NCBI GenBank assembly: GCA_036558125.1
Contig: DATBGE010000026.1
Location: forward strand, 33,940 to 97,939
Direction of reading: 5' to 3'
Length of the DNA stretch: 64,000 nt
From: DATBGE01 sp036558125
GTDB lineage: Bacteria; Gemmatimonadota; Gemmatimonadetes; Gemmatimonadales; GWC2-71-9
In this document: in pieces, positions 33,783 through 42,442 of the stretch
Layout of the letters: every line of letters starts with the position of its first letter
Numbering within the stretch: the first letter of the stretch is position 1
Notes under the pieces: model-generated
Database searches by the model: none
What the model saw: the letters and a program-made list of their open reading frames with translations, nothing else
What the model was told of the DNA's origin: nothing
Position numbers and translations under genes: made by a program

Positions 33783-34694
33783 TTGAAACCACCCCCCGAT
33801 TTGGACCGCCAGTTCCATCTGGACCGCTTTCGGGACTATCTGAGCTTCGAGGCCGGAAGCAGCGGGAATACCGTTGAGAACTATCTGCGTGACCTCCGCC
33901 GCCTGACCCAGTACGCGGCGGGCCGCAAGGTGACGGGTCCTTCGGGAATCTCCCGGACACTACTGCGCGATTTCGTCTTTGCCTTGAAAGATCTCGGCCT
34001 CAGTGCGGCCACAATTCGTCGTCAGGTCTCGGCGGTGCGGACCTACTTTGGGTTTCTGGTCGGCGAAGGGTTGGTATCAGTCGATCCCTCCGACCGGCTC
34101 GAGACCCCGAAGCGAGGTCGGAAGCTCCCCGATACGCTGACCGTGCCGGACATGGAGGCGATCCTTGCTGCCCCTGGTGTCGAGGAGCCCCTGGCCTGGA
34201 GAGACCGGGCTCTCCTCGAGCTCGGGTACGGTGCCGGGCTCCGGGTGTCGGAGCTGTGCGGCCTCACCCTCAACAACCTCTGGCTCAACGAAGGTCTGGT
34301 TCGCGTCCTGGGGAAGGGATCAAAGGAGCGACTGGTTCCGGTCGGTCGGCAGGTGATTGGAGCCGTTTCGGTCTACCTCCACCAGGTCCGGCCCGAGCTC
34401 GACCGCGGGAAGAGCAAGGACCGAGTACTCCTCAACGTGCGAGGCCAGCCGCTCTCTCGGGTGGGCGCGTGGAGCATTGTGAAGGCCCGGGCGCGAGACG
34501 CGGGGATCCGCAAGCGGGTCACGACCCACACCCTCCGTCACACCTTCGCGACCCATTTGCTTGAGGGCGGAGCCGATCTGCGAGCCGTGCAGGAGATGCT
34601 GGGGCACGCAGACCTCTCCACGACCCAGATCTACACTCACGTGGACCGGGAATACCTGCGATCGGTACACCGCCAGTTCCATCCTCGAGGTTGA
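33783..34694 (+). CDS. Tyrosine recombinase XerC/XerD family
   Basis: 303-aa Xer recombinase that resolves chromosome dimers at dif. N-terminal SAM-like DNA-binding domain (about 8-95), then the catalytic domain with Arg154 (G-L-R-V-S-E-L), Lys178, His249-x-x-Arg252 (H-T-L-R-H-T-F), His275 (L-G-H) and the nucleophile Tyr284 (Q-I-Y-T-H-V). Full length and intact; nothing suggests a phage or transposon integrase. TTG start with GAGG eight bases upstream. XerC versus XerD cannot be decided here. A dif-like site is 21 kb away at 55450. Confidence 0.92.
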   Translation: MKPPPDLDRQFHLDRFRDYLSFEAGSSGNTVENYLRDLRRLTQYAAGRKVTGPSGISRTLLRDFVFALKDLGLSAATIRRQVSAVRTYFGFLVGEGLVSVDPSDRLETPKRGRKLPDTLTVPDMEAILAAPGVEEPLAWRDRALLELGYGAGLRVSELCGLTLNNLWLNEGLVRVLGKGSKERLVPVGRQVIGAVSVYLHQVRPELDRGKSKDRVLLNVRGQPLSRVGAWSIVKARARDAGIRKRVTTHTLRHTFATHLLEGGADLRAVQEMLGHADLSTTQIYTHVDREYLRSVHRQFHPRG

Positions 34695-34712
34695 ACACTC
34701 CGTGCGGCGGTA

Positions 34713-35906
34713 TCACTTCGCAGCCGAGGATCGCAGAATCGTCCTGATGTGAGCGCGCTGAGAGCTGTACAAGGCCGCACCATATCCCGCAGCTACCACC
34801 GACATCACCAGCCTCAACCCGCTTCCTCTAGTTCCCAGGTGAATGGCGGAGGCTGCTTCCAGCATTCCAGCACATGCAGCGCCACGGAGTGCAGTGAGAG
34901 ACACCAGCAGCCGCATTGGCTCTTCACGACGGCCCCGTTGTTCGGCGAGGCCATAGCCCAGTAGAGTGAAGCCGGCGATGTACTCCAGGAGACCCATGAC
35001 CCCTTCGGTCGAGACGTGTTCCAGCTCCGGCACCAGCCTCCATTCCGGAGCCCAGTGCCAGGAGTGCAGCGCCGGTGGCCACACCGCCAGAAGAAACAAG
35101 TAGGCGAGAAACGCCGGAATGATTCGGTTGAGCGCCGCGCCTTCGAACCGTCGGTCGGCGGCAGCGTTTCGGCTGGGCATCAGACAGAAGAGGGCGGTGG
35201 CAACCGCAATGGCGGTCGTGCCTAGCGCGAGGTGGATGGGGGTTACAACAAATCCCGGCAGAGCTCCAACCAGAAAGCCCAGCGCTGCAACGAGCGCGGT
35301 GCCCAATGCGCTGATCGCGCCCGCCGGCCCGAAGCGGTGGCGATAAAGACTCGAGAGGACGGCCGCGCCGATGAAACCAATGAACATGGTCAACACCCAG
35401 CGGCCCGGCTGGCTCCGGCTCGCGAAGCTGCTGACCCAGAGGAGCGGAACCAGCAGGTACAAGAGCCCCATCATCGGGAGTTCGAGCGCCAGGCGGTCAA
35501 CCACGCCGGGAGTCAGCTGAATCCGGGATTCGATGCCCTCCAGCAGGAGGGCGCCCAGAAACGCGCCGAACGAGTTGGTCGCCACATCTACCGGAGAAGG
35601 AAACCGACCGGGCAGAAACATCTGGCTGGTTTCGATCAACCCACTCAGAACCGCACCCAGAACCAAGACGATCGCGAGACTGCCGAGCTTTGGGCCGAGT
35701 GTCAGGCGCGTGAGGAAGCCCAACGGCACGAAGAGCAGGATATTGGCTAGGACGTCCTCGACGTTGATGGCGAGCGAAATGACAATCCGGTCGGGTTCCC
35801 GGAATTCATATGGCGCCAGGGTGACCAGCAGCGTCACCAGCGTCAGATAACCGAGCCACGCCGTCGCCAGGCTGGTTCCCGTGGCGCTGTCCGTGCGCTC
35901 AGGCAA
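34713..35906 (-). CDS. VanZ-like membrane protein
   Basis: 397 aa, many hydrophobic segments. The first 150 residues form a VanZ domain: V-E-D-V-L-A-N-I-L-L-F-V-P-L-G-F and the family-typical I-E-T-S-Q-M-F-L-P-G-R-F-P-S-P-V-D-V. The remaining 240 residues add further helices without a recognised family. I chose TTG 35906, which overlaps the stop of the ABC permease by 8 bp; the frame extends 26 codons further upstream inside that gene. Function unknown; it is probably co-transcribed with the ABC exporter. Confidence 0.7.
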   Translation of the reverse strand: MPERTDSATGTSLATAWLGYLTLVTLLVTLAPYEFREPDRIVISLAINVEDVLANILLFVPLGFLTRLTLGPKLGSLAIVLVLGAVLSGLIETSQMFLPGRFPSPVDVATNSFGAFLGALLLEGIESRIQLTPGVVDRLALELPMMGLLYLLVPLLWVSSFASRSQPGRWVLTMFIGFIGAAVLSSLYRHRFGPAGAISALGTALVAALGFLVGALPGFVVTPIHLALGTTAIAVATALFCLMPSRNAAADRRFEGAALNRIIPAFLAYLFLLAVWPPALHSWHWAPEWRLVPELEHVSTEGVMGLLEYIAGFTLLGYGLAEQRGRREEPMRLLVSLTALRGAACAGMLEAASAIHLGTRGSGLRLVMSVVAAGYGAALYSSQRAHIRTILRSSAAK

Positions 35907-37605
35907 GCTCGGAGAGATCCAGCGAATCGAATCTGCCGCCCAGCCAGTCGAGCAGCAGGAATGCTTCGAGCACGAGAGCTGCAACCGCCAGCAGAGTCGC
36001 CGGAATCAGTGCTGCCCAACCCCACGACGGATAGACCAGCAGGGCGATAGCGTAGCCGATCACGGCAGGCGGCAACGCAGCCAGCACGAGCAACAGAAGG
36101 CACAGCGTGCCGGAAATCAGGTGCTGTCCCAGAGCTTCGACTCCCCCGGGCCGCATGTCGGTGCGTACCCAGGCTGGAAACAGCAGTGCTCCCGCATTCT
36201 GGATTCCCATCGCGACGACATTGAGCGCCGGGACGACAAACGCGGCCACGACCAGTCCGCGGACGACGTAACCCGGAGTCAACCCCATCCGAGTCGCCCC
36301 CAGCGCTCCGATCGCAGTGACGGCCAGCAACATGAGCTGATAAAGCGAGAGCACCACCGCCGAGGAGATTACTTCCCCGGTCATGAGCGTCGTGCCCGAC
36401 ACGGGGAAGGTCCGGAGTACCGATAGACGCGTCAGATCGGCCCGTAGATCGTTGCGAATCCACTGTGGGCCGAAGAAGACCAGGAGTACCACCCAGGAAG
36501 CTCCCAGAGCAAAGAGGATGGAGGATGCCCCTTCACGGCCATCGCCCACTGCGCCGATCGCCGCACCAACCACCAATACCACGACCGCCGCGAAAAGCAT
36601 GGAAGGCCGGTCCTCGCGCACTGTCTTGCTGAGGTTCTTCCAGACCAGCGCGGGTATCGGGTGGCCCGAAGGACTCAGGGGGAGACTCAAGCGGACTCGT
36701 CCTTCCTGGGGAATGGCCGGCCGGCCTTCCCGTCTCCAACGCTCCATCAGCTCGGCCCTGCGTTGACTGGCCTCGATCGCCGCTTCCTCGAATCCCCGGT
36801 CAGCCCGGATCACCCAGATCAGGTGCAGCGCAAGCAAGCCCGCAGCCGGCCCTATCGCATGGGCCCAGGTCGAAAGCGTGGTCGCCATGACCGGCGCGAG
36901 CAGCAGCCGGAATGGGAAAAGCAAGGCATGTCCCGCCGGAGTTCCGAGCCAGTCCCAGCCGCGGCGGAGTAACTCGAGGGACGATCCTCCGGGAAGAGCC
37001 AGTCCAACACCTGACAGCTGAACGCCGAGCAAAGCCGCGATAAGAATGATCAGGATGCCCATGACGGCTGCGCCAAACGCCCTGGGCCGGCTGCGAACTC
37101 GTTCGCTGGCTTCCGAGCGCACTAAAGCCGCACCTAACCGATGGAGGAACAAGGTCGAGAAAAGCACCCACAGTGCGAACGCGTGCAGCACGGTGGCGGA
37201 GCCCGAGCTGCTCCGGCGCATGAGTAACGTCCACACCAGAACGTTCACGAGCAGAAGAACCTGAGCCCGGAGCAGCTTGAACAGAATGAGTTGGCGTCGG
37301 GTTACCGGGGCGGGGAAGAGGAACTGGATTTCCGCCGGACTGAAGGCCAGGGCCGTTCGGTCGGCTCCGAAAACCCACCAGCGGAGGACCGCGAGCAGCA
37401 GCAGGAGAGCCCCAACCCGATTCGCCGTCTCGATTCCAGCTGGGGAGCGGCCGGGGCTGAGATGCCGCAGGCCCAGGAAGAACCAGAGATACCCTGCACC
37501 CAGCAGAAGCGCGGTGACGTATCGTGGACTGGTCAGTTTCCGGAGCCGCACCAGCAGCCAGTTCTTGAGGCTCCGGGAAACCAGGTAGATCGCCGCGTCG
37601 ATCAT
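35899..37605 (-). CDS. ABC exporter permease (putative ABC_export type)
   Basis: 568 aa with about 12 hydrophobic segments, including a charged central region around residues 255-300. S-P-A-E-I-Q-F-L-F-P-A-P-V-T-R-R-Q-L is typical of the putative ABC-exporter permease family seen next to a single ATPase. ATG 37605 overlaps the ATPase stop as TGATG (a TTG one codon upstream is possible). Together the two would form an exporter; the cargo is unknown. Confidence 0.75.
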   Translation of the reverse strand: MIDAAIYLVSRSLKNWLLVRLRKLTSPRYVTALLLGAGYLWFFLGLRHLSPGRSPAGIETANRVGALLLLLAVLRWWVFGADRTALAFSPAEIQFLFPAPVTRRQLILFKLLRAQVLLLVNVLVWTLLMRRSSSGSATVLHAFALWVLFSTLFLHRLGAALVRSEASERVRSRPRAFGAAVMGILIILIAALLGVQLSGVGLALPGGSSLELLRRGWDWLGTPAGHALLFPFRLLLAPVMATTLSTWAHAIGPAAGLLALHLIWVIRADRGFEEAAIEASQRRAELMERWRREGRPAIPQEGRVRLSLPLSPSGHPIPALVWKNLSKTVREDRPSMLFAAVVVLVVGAAIGAVGDGREGASSILFALGASWVVLLVFFGPQWIRNDLRADLTRLSVLRTFPVSGTTLMTGEVISSAVVLSLYQLMLLAVTAIGALGATRMGLTPGYVVRGLVVAAFVVPALNVVAMGIQNAGALLFPAWVRTDMRPGGVEALGQHLISGTLCLLLLVLAALPPAVIGYAIALLVYPSWGWAALIPATLLAVAALVLEAFLLLDWLGGRFDSLDLSELA

Positions 37606-38375
37606 CAACGCACCGAGTGCGGGGAGTCGGTCAGCGCCAGGAAGAGGTCCTCCAGCCCGCGTCCCGCGAGATCCGGTCGCTCGGCGGCGATCTCCGCCAT
37701 CGATCCCAGGGCGACGATACGACCATGCTGGATGATCAGGACCTTGCTGCAGAGTTCTTCCACCAGGGGAAGCAGGTGCGAGCTTAGAATTACCGCGGCA
37801 CCCCGTTGCGCCCGAGTCGCGATCGTCGCTTTCATCCTCCGGATCCCCATTGGGTCGAGACCGGTCAGCGGCTCATCCAACAGGATGACTCTCGGGTCAT
37901 GCAGCAATCCGCAGGCAATCGCCAGCTTCTGCTTCATGCCGCGGGACAGGGCATTGGCCAGAGTCCGGCGTTTGCCGGCCAGCTCCAGCTCCTCCAGCAG
38001 CGTGTCGATATCATCCGGCGCAGGCGAGGCACCATAGAGGCGGGCGGTAAAGACCAGATGCTCCTCTACCGTCAAGTAGTCGAAGAGCTGGGGCTCATCC
38101 GGAATGAATGCCAGCTGGGCCTTGGCTTTAATGGGCTCCGTCGCCAGGTCGAACCCAGCCAGCCTGACCCGGCCGTGGGTGGGGGGAATCACCCCCGAGA
38201 GGCACCGCAGGGTAGTAGTCTTCCCAGCCCCATTGGGGCCCACCAAACCCAGGATCTCACCAGGTCCCAATGCGAACGTTAGATCTTGCACGGCGGGAAA
38301 ATCACCGTACAGCTTGGTAAGATCAGCTGCCTCAATGAGTCGGTCCCCTGGGGTGAAACTTGGCGGCCGTTCCAT
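37605..38375 (-). CDS. ABC transporter ATP-binding protein
   Basis: 256-aa nucleotide-binding subunit. Walker A G-P-N-G-A-G-K-T-T, signature L-S-R-G-M-K-Q-K-L, Walker B V-I-L-L-D-E-P-L-T-G-L-D and the switch His in L-S-S-H-L-L are all present, so it should be active. It is the CcmA/NatA-like class, partner of the permease that follows. The ATG 38375 faces the plus-strand gene at 38427 across 51 bases. Confidence 0.93.
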   Translation of the reverse strand: MERPPSFTPGDRLIEAADLTKLYGDFPAVQDLTFALGPGEILGLVGPNGAGKTTTLRCLSGVIPPTHGRVRLAGFDLATEPIKAKAQLAFIPDEPQLFDYLTVEEHLVFTARLYGASPAPDDIDTLLEELELAGKRRTLANALSRGMKQKLAIACGLLHDPRVILLDEPLTGLDPMGIRRMKATIATRAQRGAAVILSSHLLPLVEELCSKVLIIQHGRIVALGSMAEIAAERPDLAGRGLEDLFLALTDSPHSVR

Positions 38376-38385
38376 TCGTCTCCTT

Positions 38386-38412
38386 TTGCAACACTATCGC
38401 GCCGGCTATAAT
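38386..38412 (+). promoter_or_regulatory. Promoter for gene 38427 (near-leaderless)
   Basis: TTGCAA (38386-38391), a 15-base spacer and a perfect TATAAT (38407-38412). The -10 ends 14 bases before the ATG, so the leader would be only about 7 nt, with no Shine-Dalgarno. The short spacer weakens the -35 match. Confidence 0.55.
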
Positions 38413-38426
38413 CCCGGACAGATCGT

Positions 38427-39311
38427 ATGAGAAACTACTGGATCAAGATTGCTCTAGGTGCCCTAGCCGTTTTCGCGGTAGGGATGGTGATCGTCACCGG
38501 CATCAGGAAAACCAAGGCCAAGTTCACCAACACCCTTGAGAGCACTGACCCGATCTCACTGCCAATTGCGTTCCTGCCGTTCCGCCTCGAAGGAACCAAG
38601 CTTGGCTCCCTCGACAAGGTGGTGCTGCTTCGGGACCAGCCCAATCAGGTCTCCGGGGTACGGGTAGTCGTCGACTTGGCCGACAGCGTTCACGCCGAGA
38701 AGTTCCAGAATTGCCTCCTCGTAGTTGACGACGTCGAGCACATCAACGAGAAGAGCAGCTTCCGGTGTGAGAAAGGCGACACCACCGGCGCTCGTCTGGC
38801 CCAGTTTGGATACGTGCACTTCAAGAACACGGGCGACAGCGTCGCGCTTCTGCTCCCGGCTCACTCGGTGGAAGAACTGAAGAAAGTCCGGTTCAATCTC
38901 AACAACCACGGCTTCTCCATCACCTCTGCTGACGATTCCCTGGCGGATGCAGTTGAGAGCAGGATGGATGCCCGGTCGGACTCGGTGGACGAACTGAGGG
39001 ACTTGGCGGATCAATTTGAGGATTCTGCGGCTCAGGCTCCCCAGGCCCAGCGGCCCAAGCTCCAGCGCAAGGCCGATTCGGTCCGGATCGTCATGCGCGC
39101 CATGGTGGATCGGATGAAAGCCGACGAGACCCAGCTTGACGCACTTCGCAATCACGGCGGCACCGATTTCTCGGATCCCGACTCCGCCGCGGCCTACGGG
39201 AAGCGGATCGCCGATTCGGTTAAGAGAGAGGTAGATCGGGAGCTGCGGCGAAAGGGAGTAACCAAGGTCTCTCCCACTCCGACGCCGTCACCGCCGACGC
39301 CACCTAACTAG
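38427..39311 (+). CDS. Membrane-anchored protein of unknown function
   Basis: 294 aa, not recognised. One N-terminal hydrophobic helix (about 5-25, I-A-L-G-A-L-A-V-F-A-V-G-M-V-I-V) is followed by a globular region (40-165) rich in V-V-V-D-L-A-D and V-V-D-D-V-E-H, and a charged, probably coiled-coil region (175-270). The tail is Pro/Thr-rich (P-T-P-S-P-P-T-P). The layout suggests a protein anchored in the inner membrane with a periplasmic domain. trpG/pabA follows after one base. The short leader is described under promoter 38386. Confidence 0.7.
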   Translation: MRNYWIKIALGALAVFAVGMVIVTGIRKTKAKFTNTLESTDPISLPIAFLPFRLEGTKLGSLDKVVLLRDQPNQVSGVRVVVDLADSVHAEKFQNCLLVVDDVEHINEKSSFRCEKGDTTGARLAQFGYVHFKNTGDSVALLLPAHSVEELKKVRFNLNNHGFSITSADDSLADAVESRMDARSDSVDELRDLADQFEDSAAQAPQAQRPKLQRKADSVRIVMRAMVDRMKADETQLDALRNHGGTDFSDPDSAAAYGKRIADSVKREVDRELRRKGVTKVSPTPTPSPPTPPN

Positions 39312-39312
39312 C

Positions 39313-39930
39313 ATGATCCTGGTTCTCGACAACTACGACAGCTTCACCTACAACCTGGTACAGTACGTGGGTGAGTTGGGCGGTGACCCGGTGGTCTACC
39401 GCAACGATGCCCTGACCCCCGCCGAGGCGATGCGGCTTGCCCCGGCGGGGATCATCATTTCTCCCGGTCCCGGCACCCCAGTGCAAGCCGGGATCTCGAT
39501 CCCCCTGGTTCGAGCAGCCGCGGCTGCCGGAGTGCCTCTCCTTGGAGTCTGTCTCGGCCATCAGGCCATCGGTGCGGCTTTCTCGGGGAGGATTGAGCGG
39601 GCCGACCGCCTGATGCACGGCAAGACAACAAGCGTCACTCATGTTGGATCGGACGTTTTTCAAGGGCTCCCCAACCCCGTCACGGTGATGCGGTATCACT
39701 CGCTTGTCGTTTCCTCGAATGCGTTCCCCCCGGAGCTCGAGATGACGGCGTGGTCCATGGACCGGCCGCGTGGCCACGAAATCATGGGCCTGCGGCACCG
39801 GACTCAGCCGATTTTTGGGGTACAATTCCATCCCGAATCGGTCGCGACCGAGGGGGGCCACACCCTGATTACCAACTTTCTGCGCCTGACCAACGGATTC
39901 GCCTCGGCAGTCCTCGGCAGTAAGTCGTAA
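39313..39930 (+). CDS. trpG: Anthranilate/aminodeoxychorismate synthase glutamine amidotransferase
   Basis: Class I glutamine amidotransferase, 205 aa, that feeds ammonia to anthranilate synthase (TrpE) or aminodeoxychorismate synthase (PabB). N-terminus I-L-V-L-D-N-Y-D-S-F-T-Y-N-L, oxyanion loop P-G-P-G-T-P, nucleophile Cys80 (G-V-C-L-G-H-Q), and His/Glu in Q-F-H-P-E-S. No trpE, pabB or other trp genes are adjacent, so the role (trpG, pabA or both) is open. Confidence 0.9.
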   Translation: MILVLDNYDSFTYNLVQYVGELGGDPVVYRNDALTPAEAMRLAPAGIIISPGPGTPVQAGISIPLVRAAAAAGVPLLGVCLGHQAIGAAFSGRIERADRLMHGKTTSVTHVGSDVFQGLPNPVTVMRYHSLVVSSNAFPPELEMTAWSMDRPRGHEIMGLRHRTQPIFGVQFHPESVATEGGHTLITNFLRLTNGFASAVLGSKS

Positions 39931-39942
39931 CTCCTTTAGCCT

Positions 39943-39984
39943 TGGGCTGATAGCCCACCGCGCAAGCCCCCGAGTCAAGCTCGG
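39943..39984 (+). terminator. Two hairpins after trpG/pabA, possible terminator
   Basis: TGGGCT-GAT-AGCCCA (39943-39957) and CCGAG-TCAAG-CTCGG (39970-39984) lie in the gap before kdsB. Only a short T run (TTTT, 39991-39994) follows the second, so termination strength is uncertain. Confidence 0.4.
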
Positions 39985-39992
39985 CACGACTT

Positions 39993-40021
39993 TTGACAGG
40001 GCCGCGCGGTTCTATTACGTT
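39993..40021 (+). promoter_or_regulatory. Promoter of kdsB-lpt-rpoN operon (leaderless type)
   Basis: A perfect TTGACA (39993-39998), 17-base spacer and TACGTT (40016-40021). The -10 ends 5 bases before the kdsB ATG at 40027, so transcription should begin at or within a few bases of the start codon, with no room for a Shine-Dalgarno. It would head a run of coupled genes that extends to dapF. Confidence 0.6.
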
Positions 40022-40026
40022 CGGAA

Positions 40027-40773
40027 ATGCCCGTACTTGGCGTCATTCCGGCCCGGCTAGGCTCCACCCGTCTCCCTCACAAACCGCTTCAACTCCTGGC
40101 CGGCGAGCCACTGGTTACTCGTGTTGTGCAGCGGGTTCGAGAGTACGGGCTGGTCGATACGCTGGTGGTTGCCACCGACGCGTCGATGGTTGCCCGCGTA
40201 GCCGAACGCGCCGGCGTCGCCACCGTTCTCACCGATGCGAACCACGGATCGGGTACCGAGCGGGTCGCCGAAGTAGCGGCCCGGCCGGAGTACGCCGGGT
40301 TTGACATCGTAGTGAACATCCAGGCCGATGAACCGTTCCTGCCGGTTGAAGCATTGGCCGGTTCGATCGAGCGGGTCCGCAGCGGAGACGACATCGGCAC
40401 TGCCGCCGCTCCGCTCGAGGCGGCGCTGGTCAGTGATCCGAATCGAGTGAAGGTCGTGATGGACGAAAACGGTCGTGCGCTGTACTTCTCCCGGGCTCCG
40501 ATTCCCTTTGCCCGGGAGGCCGGGAGTGCGGCTTCGCCCGGGCTGTATTGGCAGCACCTGGGCGTATATGCCTGTCGCCGGCCGGCGTTGGAGCGCTGGG
40601 TCCGGCTGACGCCGCCCCCGGCGGAGTTGGCGGAGCGGCTCGAGCAGTTGCGGGCTTTACACTACGGCATGGTCATCGGGGTGGCGCGGCTCGAGCGCCC
40701 CGCACATCCCGGCGTGGACACTCCCGACGACCTGCGGCGCGCCGAAGCGCATTGGGTCGCACAACAAAGGTGA
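40027..40773 (+). CDS. kdsB: CMP-Kdo synthetase (3-deoxy-manno-octulosonate cytidylyltransferase)
   Basis: Activates Kdo with CTP for the inner core of lipopolysaccharide. The nucleotide loop is I-P-A-R-L-G-S-T-R-L-P-H-K-P, with N-I-Q-A-D-E-P-F and Y-F-S-R-A-P-I-P-F as family motifs. 248 aa, complete. It directly precedes pyrG, whose product makes the CTP that this enzyme uses; four bases separate the two genes. Confidence 0.95.
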   Translation: MPVLGVIPARLGSTRLPHKPLQLLAGEPLVTRVVQRVREYGLVDTLVVATDASMVARVAERAGVATVLTDANHGSGTERVAEVAARPEYAGFDIVVNIQADEPFLPVEALAGSIERVRSGDDIGTAAAPLEAALVSDPNRVKVVMDENGRALYFSRAPIPFAREAGSAASPGLYWQHLGVYACRRPALERWVRLTPPPAELAERLEQLRALHYGMVIGVARLERPAHPGVDTPDDLRRAEAHWVAQQR

Positions 40774-40777
40774 ACAA

Positions 40778-42442
40778 ATGACGAGCGCTACCAGCAGCAC
40801 GAAGTACATCTTCGTTACCGGCGGCGTCGTCTCCTCGTTGGGGAAGGGAATCGCTGCGGCATCCCTCGGCCGGTTGCTGGTAGAACGCGGTCTTAAAGTG
40901 ACGATGCAGAAATTCGACCCGTACATCAACGTGGACCCTGGAACGATGTCACCGTTCCAGCATGGCGAGGTCTTCGTCACCGACGACGGCGCCGAAACCG
41001 ACCTCGACCTTGGCCACTACGAACGCTACATCGATCACTCCCTCTCCCAGCAGAACAACATCACCACCGGCCGAATCTACCAGACAGTCATCAGCAAAGA
41101 ACGTCGCGGCGAATATCTCGGCTCCACCGTCCAGGTCATCCCCCACATCACCGACGAAATCAAGAATGCCATCCGGCGCAGCGCGCCGGGGCATGACGTC
41201 GTGATCACCGAAATCGGGGGGACGGTCGGAGACATCGAATCGCTGCCGTTCCTCGAAGCAATCCGGCAGTTCCGCCAGGAAGTGGGACGGGACAATGCGC
41301 TGTTCATCCACCTGACGCTGGTGCCCTACATCGCGGCGGCCGGCGAGCTCAAGACCAAGCCGACCCAGCACTCGGTGCGGGACCTGATGCAGATCGGAAT
41401 CCAGCCCGACATCCTGGTCTGCCGCAGCGAACAGCCGATCAGCCCCGAGATCAAACGCAAGATCGCCGGCTTCTGCAACGTCGATTTCGAGTGCGTGATC
41501 GAGAGCCCCGATGTGGCCACGATCTACGAGATCCCGGTGCGATTCCGGGACCAGGGCTTCGATCGGGTGGTCTGCGAGCGGCTTCGGCTGGAGACCAAGG
41601 AACCCGATCTCACCGCCTGGAAGGCGATCGTCGAACGAATCGTCCATCCCAAGCATCAGGTACGGATAGCGGTGGTGGGCAAGTACACCGACCTGCACGA
41701 TGCCTACAAGTCGGTTCAGGAGGCGCTGATTCACGGCGGCATCGGGAACGATTCCGGAGTGGAGATCCTCTGGATGGGCAGCGACCAGTTCACCGACCAG
41801 GAAGCGGCGGGAAAGCTGTTGAGCGGCGTCGACGCGTTGCTCGTACCCGGCGGATTCGGCATCAGGGGCATCGATGGAATGATCCAGGCGATTCAATGGG
41901 CCCGGACCAACAACCTGCCGTTCTTCGGCATTTGCCTCGGGCTTCAGGTCGCGGTCATTGAATTCGCCCGGAACGTCTGCGGCATGGGGAATACCTCCAG
42001 CACCGAATTCGATCCCGAATGCGAGTCGCCGGTCATCGCCCTTATGCAGACTCAGCGTGAAGTGAAGGACATGGGTGGGACCATGCGCCTCGGGGCCTAC
42101 GCGGCGCGGCTGCGTCCCGGCTCCCGGGCGGCACAGGCCTATGGAACGCTCCAGATCAGCGAGCGACATCGCCACCGGTGGGAAGTGAACAACGCCTACC
42201 GCGACGTCCTGGCCGAGCATGGACTCCGACTTTCGGGCCAGTCTCCCGACGGCAGCCTGGTGGAGATCATCGAGCTGCCCGACCATCCCTGGTTCCTTGG
42301 CTGCCAATTCCACCCCGAACTCAAGTCTCGTCCCAACCGGCCTCATCCCCTCTTTGCCGCGTTCGTGGGTGCGGCTTTGCAGCGGCGCTTGAAGCTGACC
42401 GATCAACCCGACCACGTTCTGGCTGCCAGCCTTCGCTCATGA
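40778..42442 (+). CDS. pyrG: CTP synthase
   Basis: Converts UTP to CTP with glutamine. N-terminal synthetase domain with T-G-G-V-V-S-S-L-G-K-G and F-D-P-Y-I-N-V-D-P-G-T-M; C-terminal glutaminase with the nucleophile Cys in F-F-G-I-C-L-G-L-Q and His/Glu in Q-F-H-P-E-L. 554 aa, typical. Shine-Dalgarno AAGGTG. The stop overlaps kdsA (ATGA). It supplies CTP for the kdsB reaction. Confidence 0.98.
   Translation: MTSATSSTKYIFVTGGVVSSLGKGIAAASLGRLLVERGLKVTMQKFDPYINVDPGTMSPFQHGEVFVTDDGAETDLDLGHYERYIDHSLSQQNNITTGRIYQTVISKERRGEYLGSTVQVIPHITDEIKNAIRRSAPGHDVVITEIGGTVGDIESLPFLEAIRQFRQEVGRDNALFIHLTLVPYIAAAGELKTKPTQHSVRDLMQIGIQPDILVCRSEQPISPEIKRKIAGFCNVDFECVIESPDVATIYEIPVRFRDQGFDRVVCERLRLETKEPDLTAWKAIVERIVHPKHQVRIAVVGKYTDLHDAYKSVQEALIHGGIGNDSGVEILWMGSDQFTDQEAAGKLLSGVDALLVPGGFGIRGIDGMIQAIQWARTNNLPFFGICLGLQVAVIEFARNVCGMGNTSSTEFDPECESPVIALMQTQREVKDMGGTMRLGAYAARLRPGSRAAQAYGTLQISERHRHRWEVNNAYRDVLAEHGLRLSGQSPDGSLVEIIELPDHPWFLGCQFHPELKSRPNRPHPLFAAFVGAALQRRLKLTDQPDHVLAASLRS

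Noticed and set aside
33783..34694. Xer gene as the integrase of a mobile element
   Set aside because: It is full-length XerC/XerD type with ordinary neighbours. No attachment-site pair or cargo was seen.
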